DNA of 64,000 nt, from the NCBI GenBank assembly GCA_030649945.1, contig JAUSFE010000104.1:70004-134003 (forward strand), in the 5' to 3' direction. Under the pieces are notes generated by a model that searched no databases, had not been told where the DNA came from, and saw only the letters and a program-made list of their open reading frames with translations. The translations under genes and the position numbers were made by a program. Below, in pieces: positions 42,478 to 50,200 of the stretch (position 1 is its first letter; each line of letters starts with the position of its first letter). This DNA is from Dehalococcoidia bacterium. Its GTDB lineage: Bacteria > Chloroflexota > Dehalococcoidia > SM23-28-2 > RBG-16-64-32.

Positions 42478-43121
42478 GGCTGCGCCGCCGCCCGCGCGCC
42501 GCCGGGCGCCGCCGCCTGGGACGGCGCTGCCACCTCTACCGGCAGCGGACGGCCACCATCGCCCAGGCGGTAGCGTCCGCCCAGCCCGTCCACTATCTCC
42601 TCCGCCGTCCACTCGTCCCAGTCCACCCGGCGCGCCGCCTCGCGCGTCGCGTCCGTGGAGAGGATGCAGACAAGCTGCGGCGGCGCATCGGCCTCCCGGA
42701 AGCTGGTGTAGACATCTATCTGCACTCGCCGCGGCCGGAGGTGGCCCAGCTCGTAGAACAGCATCTCCGCCGCCTTCGCCGTCACGCCAAAACCCTCCTG
42801 CAGGGGGTTTCTGATCTCCTGCCAGCGCCCGTCCACCTGCCGGTACTCGCCTTCCGCCTGGCAGGACACCCGCACGAAGCCCGGGCCGGCGTCCACGGCC
42901 TGCGCGCTCTGTAGCCCGCGCCAGACCTCCACCGGTATCGTCCCCGGCCGTTTGACGGACCGCCAGCCGTTGAGCGCGTCCTCCAGGATGTCGCGGATCA
43001 CCTTGGCGTCGCCGGACTCCGCCGCCTTGCGCCAGGCCAGCGCCGCGCGCGTCCCCTGGATCACGATGTAGGCCACGATCACGAACAGGACCGCCAGCCC
43101 CAGCAGCGCCCACTGCATCAT
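42474..43121 (-). CDS. membrane-anchored protein of unknown function in the aro operon
   Basis: A 215-residue protein. One N-terminal membrane helix (residues 4-25) precedes a soluble domain of about 150 residues with alternating strands and helices (VRVSCQAEGEYRQVDGRW, AAEMLFYELG, RRVQIDVYTSF, PPQLVCILSTDATRE), then a Pro/Ala-rich tail. I cannot assign a family. It is fused into the operon by 4-base overlaps on both sides (aroE stop, aroC start), so it should be co-translated with shikimate enzymes and could be a membrane tether or an assembly factor; that is inference. Confidence 0.75.
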   Translation of the reverse strand: MMQWALLGLAVLFVIVAYIVIQGTRAALAWRKAAESGDAKVIRDILEDALNGWRSVKRPGTIPVEVWRGLQSAQAVDAGPGFVRVSCQAEGEYRQVDGRWQEIRNPLQEGFGVTAKAAEMLFYELGHLRPRRVQIDVYTSFREADAPPQLVCILSTDATREAARRVDWDEWTAEEIVDGLGGRYRLGDGGRPLPVEVAAPSQAAAPGGARAAAQP

Positions 43122-43987
43122 CGGCCGGCCTCCTCCGCCAGCGCCTTCTGCGCCGCTGCCAGCATGATGCCGGCCGGCGCCTCCCGCCCGGTCCAGATGC
43201 GGAACGACTCCGCGCCCTGGTAGATGAGCATCGGCAGGCCGCCTAGCACCTGTGCGCCGCGCCCGCGGGCGGCGGCCAGCAGCGGCGTCTCCGCCGGGCG
43301 ATAGATGAGGTCGTAAACCAGCATACCGGGGTGTATCACGTCCACGGGCACGGGGGACTCACTCTCTTCGGCGCTCCCCGCCGAACCGACCGACGTACAG
43401 TTTACCAGAAGATCGCAGCCGGACACGGCCGCAGCCCACGCCGCGCCCCCCGCCGACAGCGCATCGAGCACCGTGTGCTCCGCCACGCTCCGCAGGTCCG
43501 CCACGAGCTTCGCCGCCCGCTCCGGCGTGCGGTTGATCACCGTGATGCTCGTCGCGCCGGCCTGGCACAGCGCCACCACCACGGCCCGTGCCGCGCCGCC
43601 GGCCCCCGCGATGACGGCGCGCCGGCCGGCGGGATCGAACCCCGCATCATCCCGAAGCGCTCTCAGGAACCCGGCCACGTCCGTGTTGTACGCGCGCAGC
43701 AGCCCCTCGCGGTTCGCGATGGTGTTCAGCGCGCCGACTTTCCGCGCGAGATCGTCCACCTCGTCCACGAGCGCCAGGGCCGCCTCCTTATGCGGGATCG
43801 TCACGTTCGCGCCCAGGACCGCCGGCGCGCGCAGCCCCTTCACCCGCGCCGCCAGCCCCTCCTCCGTCGTCGGCCACGCCTCGTACACGATATCCAGCCC
43901 CAGCTGATCGATCGCCGCCTGCTGAAAGAACGGCGAAAGCGACCGCTTCAACGGATGCCCAATGACCCCGAGATATCTCATCGCCAC
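43118..43987 (-). CDS. aroE: shikimate dehydrogenase
   Basis: A 289-residue NADP-dependent reductase of 3-dehydroshikimate. The substrate-binding HPLKRSLSPFFQQAA is near residue 11, the catalytic lysine in NVTIPHKEAAL near 61, the NADP motif AGAGGAARAVV near 127 and the ribose/phosphate-contacting NRTPERA near 151. Two starts are possible: GTG 43987 or, two codons later, ATG 43981 (RYLGVIG...). Neither has a strong ribosome-binding site. A MITE-like element sits 31 bases upstream, between this gene and mltG. Confidence 0.95.
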   Translation of the reverse strand: MAMRYLGVIGHPLKRSLSPFFQQAAIDQLGLDIVYEAWPTTEEGLAARVKGLRAPAVLGANVTIPHKEAALALVDEVDDLARKVGALNTIANREGLLRAYNTDVAGFLRALRDDAGFDPAGRRAVIAGAGGAARAVVVALCQAGATSITVINRTPERAAKLVADLRSVAEHTVLDALSAGGAAWAAAVSGCDLLVNCTSVGSAGSAEESESPVPVDVIHPGMLVYDLIYRPAETPLLAAARGRGAQVLGGLPMLIYQGAESFRIWTGREAPAGIMLAAAQKALAEEAGR

Positions 43988-44017
43988 CTTGTGACCCTGA
44001 CCAGACCTTCCTGGTTC

Positions 44018-44250
44018 CTAGTGCACTGAGTCAGAATTGCTTTGATTAACCGTTCGCCGAAGGACCAAGGTTTCCCTCCCCACCCCGAAAATCAAAAGGG
44101 GAATCTGGGGGACACCCCCAGACCCCCGCCGAAGGGGCTCTGCCCCTCTGGACTCCCCGTATTTCCTCACCTTACCTCCTGCGGTCTTCGTGCTACGCGA
44201 ACTGGCCGAGGACCGCATTTCGTAAAGACTATTCTGACTCACTGCACTAG
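44018..44250. mobile_element. MITE-like element with CTAG target duplication
   Basis: A 225-bp element (44022-44246) is flanked by CTAG at 44018-44021 and 44247-44250. Its termini TGCACTGAGTCAGAAT (44022-44037) and the complement of TGCAGTGAGTCAGAAT (44231-44246) form a 16-bp inverted repeat with one mismatch. Removing the element and one CTAG recreates GGTTCCTAGTTCC, the 7-mer context seen at 6471-6518. The 58-bp core (44101-44158) is shared with the 578-709 element. No transposase is encoded. Confidence 0.78.
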
Positions 44251-44282
44251 TTCCTTTCTTCCTTTCTTCCTTCTTCCTACCC

Positions 44283-45356
44283 CTACTCTCCTCCCCCTCC
44301 ATACTTCCTCACGTTCTCAATGTGCTCCTCCAGCGTCTCCGCGAAGGCGTGCGACCCGTCTGGCTTCGCCACGAAGTACAGGTAATCCGTATCCGCCGGC
44401 TGCGCCACGGCGATGATGGAGTCCAGCCCCGGGCTGCAGATGGGCCCCGGCGGCACACCGTAGTACTGGTACGTGTTGTACAGCGAATCCGTCTGCAGGT
44501 CAGCCGCCGTCAGACCCTGCTTCCAGTACCCGAACTGCCGGACGTTCCGCGCCTCGGAGCCCAGCGCGTACTGCACGGTGGGGTCCGCCTCCAGCGGTAT
44601 CCCCAGCCGCAGCCGCCGCAGGAACACCTGCGCCATAACCGGCCGCTCCTCCGGCAGACGCGCCTCCCGCTCGATGATCGAGGCCAGCGTCACCATGTCG
44701 CTCAGGCTCAGCCCCAGGTTTGCTCCTGAATCGCGCAGGCCTGCGGGCACTCGCTCGTCGAACGCCTGCAGCATGCGCCGCACCAGGTCCGCCGGCTTGT
44801 CGCTGGACCGGATCGGGTACGTCGCCGGGTACAGGAAGCCCTCCAGGCTCTGGCCCCGCGGCAGCTCCTTCACGAAATCGAAGTCGTAGTCGCGGCTCTC
44901 CGCCGCCGCCAGGAACGCCTCGCGGTCCACTCCCTGCGCGGCCACGGCGTCCGCTATCTCCTCCAGGCGCCAACCCTCCACCACCGTCACGGAGCGCGGC
45001 GAGAGGACCCCCCGCCGCATGCGGTACACCACCTGCAGCGCCGGCGTCCCCGTCTGGAACTCGTACTCGCCCGCCTGCAGCAGCCGGTCGTACCCCATGA
45101 GCGAGACCAACACCTCGAACTGCTCAGCGGACTGGATGACGCCGGAGTCCTGCAGCAGCCGCCCTATCTGCTCGGGCCCCTGCCCGCCCGCCACAGTGAC
45201 CGGCACGGGACTCCCCGGCCCGCCTGGGGCGGGCGCCGCGTAGGGCGCCACTTCATCGATGCTCCCGGGGCTCTCCACGATCAGCCACACGGCCGCAGCC
45301 GTCAGGCCCAGGGCGATCAGGGCGCCAGCGGCGAACAGCAGGCGCGCGCTAACCAT
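44283..45356 (-). CDS. mltG: endolytic murein transglycosylase
   Basis: A 357-residue membrane-anchored transglycosylase that terminates nascent glycan strands. One N-terminal membrane helix (residues 5-27) is followed by a LysM-like region (VAGGQGPEQIGRLLQDSGVI), the VVEGWRLEEIADAVA strand and the catalytic domain: SIIEREARLPEERP with the active-site glutamate, and LEADPTVQYALG and PPGPICSPGLDSI. It starts at ATG 45356, overlapping ruvX by 8 bases, in the order alaS-ruvX-mltG that is common in bacteria. Confidence 0.94.
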   Translation of the reverse strand: MVSARLLFAAGALIALGLTAAAVWLIVESPGSIDEVAPYAAPAPGGPGSPVPVTVAGGQGPEQIGRLLQDSGVIQSAEQFEVLVSLMGYDRLLQAGEYEFQTGTPALQVVYRMRRGVLSPRSVTVVEGWRLEEIADAVAAQGVDREAFLAAAESRDYDFDFVKELPRGQSLEGFLYPATYPIRSSDKPADLVRRMLQAFDERVPAGLRDSGANLGLSLSDMVTLASIIEREARLPEERPVMAQVFLRRLRLGIPLEADPTVQYALGSEARNVRQFGYWKQGLTAADLQTDSLYNTYQYYGVPPGPICSPGLDSIIAVAQPADTDYLYFVAKPDGSHAFAETLEEHIENVRKYGGGGE

Positions 45357-45765
45357 GTGGCCGCTGGCTGTCCAGGTACGCCTGGAGCATGATCGCCGCC
45401 GCCGCCGCGTCCCGGTGGCCGCCGCGCTGGCCCCCCCGGCCGCGCCCCGGCGCCACGGGCCCACGCCTGGCCTGGGCCGTCGTCAGCCGCTCGTCGTACG
45501 TCCGCACCGGTATCGCCACCCGCCGCGCGATCTCCTCGACGGCCCGGCGCACGCGCTGCGCCTGCGGCCCTTCCGCTCCCGTTAGCGATAGCGGCATGCC
45601 CACGACCAGTTCATCCGCCCGCTGCTCCAGGGCGATGCCTACCACCGCCTCCACGGGATCGCCGTCCACGTGCGCGATCTCCACGGGCACAGCCACCCGC
45701 AGGCGGTCGTCCGCGGCCGCCACGCCAATGCGCTTCTCCCCGAAGTCGATGCCGATGATCCGCAT
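45349..45765 (-). CDS. ruvX: RuvX/YqgF-family Holliday junction resolvase
   Basis: A 138-residue RNase H-fold nuclease of the YqgF family, implicated in Holliday-junction or pre-16S rRNA processing. Catalytic acidic residues lie in GIDFGEKRIG (D6), TYDERLTTAQA (DER) and the terminal DAAAAAIML. The segment after TTAQARR is unusually Gly/Arg-rich (APGRGRGGQRGGHR), which may be repeat-derived. The start is one base after the alaS stop. Confidence 0.93.
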   Translation of the reverse strand: MRIIGIDFGEKRIGVAAADDRLRVAVPVEIAHVDGDPVEAVVGIALEQRADELVVGMPLSLTGAEGPQAQRVRRAVEEIARRVAIPVRTYDERLTTAQARRGPVAPGRGRGGQRGGHRDAAAAAIMLQAYLDSQRPHG

Positions 45766-45766
45766 C

Positions 45767-48568
45767 TCAGCCCCGGCCCGCTCCCAGCATGTGGCGCACG
45801 GCGTCCGGGACCGCGGCCAGCGCCTCGTCTATCTTCGCCGCGTCCTTGCCTCCGCCCTGGGCCATATCCGGCCGGCCACCGCCGCCACCCCCCGCCAGGG
45901 ACGCGACGAGCTTCACCAGCTTCCCCGCGTGCACGCCGCGTCCCAGCAGGTCCTGGCTAACTATAGCGATAAACTGCGGCGCGCCTTCGACTTCCGCCGC
46001 CAACACCGCCACGCCGCTGGCCATCTCCTTGCGCAGCGCGTCGGCCACATAGCGCAGCGCGTCCACGCTCGTCGCCTCCACCCGCGCCGCCAGCACGGCC
46101 ACGCCGTCCACGCTCTCCGCGCTCTCCAGCAATCGGCCGGTAGCCGGCGCCGAGGCCAGAGACCGTTCCATCTTCTCGATCCTCTTGCGCAGGGCGTCCG
46201 CTTCCGCCAGCAGCGCCTCCACCTTCGCCGCCAGCGCGTCTCTCGGTGCGCCCAGCCGCCGCGCGATCTCATCCACGTCCCGGCGCTGCCGCCGCACGTA
46301 GTCCTCCGCGCCGCGACCTGTCAGCGCCTCGATCCGCCGCATGCCGGAGCCGATTGACGATTCGCCCGTTATGACAACCATCCCGATCTCGCCCGTGTGA
46401 TGGCAGTGCGTACCTCCGCACAGCTCCGCGCTGAATCTGGGCACGACGCTGTTGACCTCCACCACGCGCACTTCCTCGCCGTACTTGTCGCCGAAGAAGG
46501 CGAGCGCGCCCCCGGACAGCGCCTCGTCAAAGCTCGTGGTGCGCGTCTGGACGGCGAGGTCCTGGCGCACCTTCTCGTTCACCAGCGACTCCACCTCCGC
46601 CAGCTGCTCCGCCGTCACCGCCTCCGTGTGCGTGAAGTCGAAGCGCAGGTGGTCCGGCGCGACGAGCGAGCCGGCCTGCCGCACGTGCGCGCCCAGCACC
46701 TGCCGCAGCGCCGCGTGCAGGAGGTGCGTGGCGGTGTGGTTGCGCATGGTGTCCGCGCGGTGCTGCGGGTCCACCCGCGCCGTCACCTCATCCCCCACGG
46801 CGATGCGGCCTTCGCTGACCCGGCCCCGGTGCACGATCAGCCGTTCCGCCACCCGCCGCGTGTCCTCCACAACCAGGCGACCGTGCGGGCCGGCGATCTC
46901 GCCGCGGTCGCCCACCTGGCCGCCGCCCTCCGGGTAGAAGGGCGTCTCCGCGATGAACACCTCTACCTCGGCCGGTGCCTCGGCGATCTGTAGGGGCGCG
47001 GGCACCCCGGCTTGCTGCGCCCCCGCGCCGGTACCGCTTTTCGTCTCGGCTTGAACATCCCTTCCCGCTCGTCCTGAGGCACTCGTAGGACGAGCGGAGA
47101 CCAACGCCACCACCTTCGACTGCGCCTCCAGCGTCTCGTACCCCAGGAACAACGTCGCCTCCGGCGCCAGCGACGCGTACAGGGCGTCGGCCGCTACCTC
47201 TCCGGCCCCGCCGGCGTGCGCCCGCGCCCGCTCCCGCTGCCGCTCCATCTCTTGCTCGAATCCCGCCTCGTCCACGGTGAAACCGTGCTCGGCCGCGATC
47301 TCGCGCGTCAGCTCGATGGGGAAGCCGTATGTGTCATGGAGGAGGAACACGTCCGCCCCGCACAGCCTCTCTCCAGGCTGCTGTCTCGATAGCACCTCGT
47401 CCAGTAGCTCCACACCCCGGCTCAGCGTCTCGTCGAACCGCCGTTCCTCGGGCTCCAGTATGTCCAGCACGAACGCGCGGGTCCGCTCCAGCTCGGGGTG
47501 GGACTCCGCCATCGTCTCGATCACCACCTGCGCCAGCTCCGTCATGACCGGCTGCTCGATACCCAGTTGCCGCCGCGCAAAGTAGACCGCCCGCCGCAGC
47601 AGCCGCCGCGCCACGTATCCCCGCTCCTCGTTCGAGGGCACCACCGGCGTCCGCTCGTCCCCCACCAGGAACGTCACCGCCCGCGCGTGCTCCGCCACAA
47701 TGCGCATCGCCCGGTCCGTCGCGTCGTTATCGCCGTAGCGCTTTCCGCACAGCTCCTCGATCTTCGCAATGATCGGCCGGAACAGCTCCGTGTCGTACAC
47801 GGACGGCAGGCGGCTGCGGTCCCACTCCGGGCTCTCGAACAGCAGCACGGAGGCCACGCGCTCAAGCCCGGACCCCGTGTCGATGTTGCGCGAGGGCAGC
47901 GGCGTCCGCTTCTCCCCATCGCAGTAGAAAGACATGAACACCAGGTTCCAGATCTCCAGGAAACGCCCGCAGTCGTGCGAGGGCTCGCATCCTTCCCCGG
48001 AAGGACAGAACTGCTCGCCGAAGTCGTAGTAGATCTCGGAGCAGGGCCCGCACGGCCCCACCGCGCCGGAGAACCAGTAGTTGTGCTCCTCGCCGTAGCG
48101 CCGGATGCGCCCCTCCGGCACACCGGCCTGCCGCCACAGCTCGTAAGATTCGTCGTCGTCCAGGTACACCGCCGGCCACAGCCGGCCCGCGTCCAGCTTC
48201 AGGACCTTCGTCACGAACTCCCACGCCCAGGGGATTACCTCCGCCTTGAAGTAGTCCCCCACCGAGAAGTTGCCCAGCATCTCGAAGAACGTCAGGTGCG
48301 ATGTGTCCCCCACAGACTCGATATCGCTGGTGCGGAAGCACTTCTGCACCGTGGTCAGGCGGCTGTGCGGCGGCTTCGACTGGCCCAGGAAATAGGGCTT
48401 GAACTGCACCATCCCGGCGCTCGTGAAGAGCAGCGTCGGATCGCCCGGCGGCACTATCGGCGCGCCGGGCAGGCGGCGGTGGCCGCGCTCCTCGAAGAAG
48501 CGCAGGAACGTCTCGCGTAACTCGTGGGCGTCCAATTCGAGCCGATTATATCGTGCGAGGGGAGCCAC
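45767..48568 (-). CDS. alaS: alanyl-tRNA synthetase with an in-frame repeat insertion
   Basis: A 933-residue AlaRS. The class II core (to about residue 450: FTSAGMVQFKPYFLG, VQKCFRTSDIESVGDTSHLT, DTGSGLERVAS) is followed by the editing domain with zinc-type motif HTATHLLHAAL and CGGTHCHHTGEIG, then the C-Ala region. Between the aminoacylation and editing domains lies an unusually long linker whose residues about 490-503 (SARPTSASGRAGRD) are encoded by the dispersed repeat at 47060-47099. The start is uncertain: GTG 48568 needs the TATAAT-like sequence at 48550-48545 to be coding; TTG 48535 would not. Confidence 0.94.
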   Translation of the reverse strand: MAPLARYNRLELDAHELRETFLRFFEERGHRRLPGAPIVPPGDPTLLFTSAGMVQFKPYFLGQSKPPHSRLTTVQKCFRTSDIESVGDTSHLTFFEMLGNFSVGDYFKAEVIPWAWEFVTKVLKLDAGRLWPAVYLDDDESYELWRQAGVPEGRIRRYGEEHNYWFSGAVGPCGPCSEIYYDFGEQFCPSGEGCEPSHDCGRFLEIWNLVFMSFYCDGEKRTPLPSRNIDTGSGLERVASVLLFESPEWDRSRLPSVYDTELFRPIIAKIEELCGKRYGDNDATDRAMRIVAEHARAVTFLVGDERTPVVPSNEERGYVARRLLRRAVYFARRQLGIEQPVMTELAQVVIETMAESHPELERTRAFVLDILEPEERRFDETLSRGVELLDEVLSRQQPGERLCGADVFLLHDTYGFPIELTREIAAEHGFTVDEAGFEQEMERQRERARAHAGGAGEVAADALYASLAPEATLFLGYETLEAQSKVVALVSARPTSASGRAGRDVQAETKSGTGAGAQQAGVPAPLQIAEAPAEVEVFIAETPFYPEGGGQVGDRGEIAGPHGRLVVEDTRRVAERLIVHRGRVSEGRIAVGDEVTARVDPQHRADTMRNHTATHLLHAALRQVLGAHVRQAGSLVAPDHLRFDFTHTEAVTAEQLAEVESLVNEKVRQDLAVQTRTTSFDEALSGGALAFFGDKYGEEVRVVEVNSVVPRFSAELCGGTHCHHTGEIGMVVITGESSIGSGMRRIEALTGRGAEDYVRRQRRDVDEIARRLGAPRDALAAKVEALLAEADALRKRIEKMERSLASAPATGRLLESAESVDGVAVLAARVEATSVDALRYVADALRKEMASGVAVLAAEVEGAPQFIAIVSQDLLGRGVHAGKLVKLVASLAGGGGGGRPDMAQGGGKDAAKIDEALAAVPDAVRHMLGAGRG
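47060..47099. repeat. dispersed repeat copy inside alaS
   Basis: CCTTCCCGCTCGTCCTGAGG followed by CACTCGTAGGACGAGCGGAG. It is the same family as 12354-12395 and 28475-28516; compensating changes keep the stem. It preserves the alaS reading frame. Confidence 0.8.
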
Positions 48569-48706
48569 GAGACAGGAGACAGGAATGGAGAAGGGGATAG
48601 GGATGCCCCAACCTTCAGGTTGGGTGGCGTGCCCCTACGACCCCGGGTCCGAGGAGACCGGGGCTCTGACAGCGGCGTGGCAGGAGGACCAACTCGGCGA
48701 TTCCGG

Positions 48707-48721
48707 TCCGCCTCAGGCGGA
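48707..48721. repeat. TCCGCCTCAGGCGGA palindrome at the MFS stop
   Basis: A perfect palindrome apart from the central base, touching the stop codon of the MFS gene. It may act as a weak terminator; the rest of 48569-48706 holds GAGACAGGAGACAGG and CCAACCT/AGGTTGG repeats and no gene. Confidence 0.7.
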
Positions 48722-50173
48722 TCAGAAATCGGGCCCCGGCGCCGCGCCCGCGGGCGCCAGGGCAGGCTCCGGCGGCCGGGACAGCCGGAAGTCCGCCGGG
48801 AAGCGGTGGACGAAGAGGGCGGCGACGCAGCCCAGGGCCGACATGACGACCAGCACCGCGAAGATGAGCTGGAAAAGGCCGATGCCGGGCGCCGCCGCGC
48901 CGCTATTGAGGACGGCGCCCAGGATGCCCGCGCCGACGATGCTGCCGATGTAGCGCATCATGGAGTTGGCGCCGGCCGCGGCGCCCGCCAGCTCGCGGGG
49001 CGAGGACTCGATGGCGGCGGCGCTGCCGGGCCCGACGCTGAGGCCCAGCCCGGCGCCCATGAGCGCCAGTGCGCCCGCGAGGAACGCGTACGGGACATCC
49101 TGGCGGATGCCGGCCAGCAGGGCGGCGACGCCGGCGAGGACGAGCAGGCCGCCCACCAGGACGAGAGGCCGCCGGCCAAAGGAATCGGACAGCCGCCCGC
49201 CCAGCGGCGCCAGGGCGGCGACGGGAAGGGATACGGCGCCGAGGAGGCTGCCGGTGACCAGGTGGCCCTTGCCCTGGACCTCTTCCAGGAAAAAGGGCAA
49301 GGTGAGGATCGTCGTGTACATCACGAGATTGCTGAACAGGATATACGCCGTGGCGGCGGAGTAGGAGCGGATGCGGAAGAGCCGCCATTCGGCCATGGGA
49401 CTGGGCGCCGAGAACTGGCGGTAGATGAAGGCGAGGAGGAGGACGGGGAGCGCGATCAGGGCGGCGGCCACGGCGGCATCGCTCTGCTGCCCGCGCAGCG
49501 CGTTGAGCAGGAGGGTCACGGCCACGAGGAGGGCGGCGAACGCCAGCGCGCCCACCCAGTCCAGCGAGAGCGGCGCCCGCCTGAGGCGGGCGCCGGGGTA
49601 GCGCAGGAGTGCGAGCGACACAAAGGCGGCGGCGACGAGAGGCACGTTCATGAGGAAGAGCAGGCGCCACGAGCCCAGCGCGAGCAGGCCGGCGCCGAGG
49701 AGCGGCCCCACGGCAGCGGCGATGGACATGGCGGAGCCGGTGAGGCCGTTGGAGCGGCCCAGGCGGTTGACGGGCACAGACTCGCGGAGCATGGCCATGC
49801 CGTTAGGGATGACGGCGGCGCCGACAAGCGCCTGGCCGGTCCTCATGAGGATGAGGAGGTGGAACGACGGGGCGAGGGCGGCGCCGAGCGAGAGGAGGAG
49901 GAAGAGGACGAGCCCGGCGCGAAAGACGGGGACCCGGCCGGCTTGATCGCCGAGACGGCCCCCCAGGGGCTGCGCAACAGCCATGGCGATGAGATACGCC
50001 GAGACGAGCCAGGCGATCTCCGCGTGGCCAACGTGGAACTGCCGCCGCAGCTCCGGGAGGGCCACGGCAAGCATGGTGGAGTTGAGGGGGGCCAGGACTC
50101 CGCCCAGCGAGACAGTGAGCAGGAGGAGCCGATAGTTGACGGAGGGGCCCCGGGCGCGGGCGTCAGACGTCAT
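48722..50173 (-). CDS. MFS exporter, DHA2 (EmrB/QacA) family
   Basis: A 483-residue integral membrane transporter of the drug:H+ antiporter-2 group, with about 14 hydrophobic segments. Family marks: LDxTxxxVALP replaced here by LNSTMLAVALPEL near residue 32, WLVSAYLIAMAVAQPLGGRLGDQAGR near 55, and GSWRLLFLMNVP near 165. Export of a small toxic compound is expected. A CCGCCTGAGGCGG palindrome at 49572-49594 encodes ARLRRAP in a cytoplasmic loop. It is the last gene of the TetR-PEP-enzyme-MFS operon; its start ATG lies two bases after a perfect palindrome. Confidence 0.9.
   Translation of the reverse strand: MTSDARARGPSVNYRLLLLTVSLGGVLAPLNSTMLAVALPELRRQFHVGHAEIAWLVSAYLIAMAVAQPLGGRLGDQAGRVPVFRAGLVLFLLLSLGAALAPSFHLLILMRTGQALVGAAVIPNGMAMLRESVPVNRLGRSNGLTGSAMSIAAAVGPLLGAGLLALGSWRLLFLMNVPLVAAAFVSLALLRYPGARLRRAPLSLDWVGALAFAALLVAVTLLLNALRGQQSDAAVAAALIALPVLLLAFIYRQFSAPSPMAEWRLFRIRSYSAATAYILFSNLVMYTTILTLPFFLEEVQGKGHLVTGSLLGAVSLPVAALAPLGGRLSDSFGRRPLVLVGGLLVLAGVAALLAGIRQDVPYAFLAGALALMGAGLGLSVGPGSAAAIESSPRELAGAAAGANSMMRYIGSIVGAGILGAVLNSGAAAPGIGLFQLIFAVLVVMSALGCVAALFVHRFPADFRLSRPPEPALAPAGAAPGPDF
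49572..49594. repeat. palindromic repeat inside the MFS gene
   Basis: GGCGCCCGCCT-G-AGGCGGGCGCC, a 23-base perfect palindrome with a one-base centre, in frame within a predicted loop. Confidence 0.8.
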
Positions 50174-50174
50174 G

Positions 50175-50200
50175 TAGGGGCGAGGCATGCCTCGCCCCTA
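50175..50200. repeat. 26-bp perfect palindrome forming the whole intergenic gap
   Basis: Arms TAGGGGCGAGGCA and its complement meet without a loop. One end supplies the TAG stop of the PEP-utilising enzyme gene, the other ends one base before the ATG of the MFS gene. It belongs to the GTAGGGGCG class found at 12195, 14451 and 27394. Confidence 0.85.
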
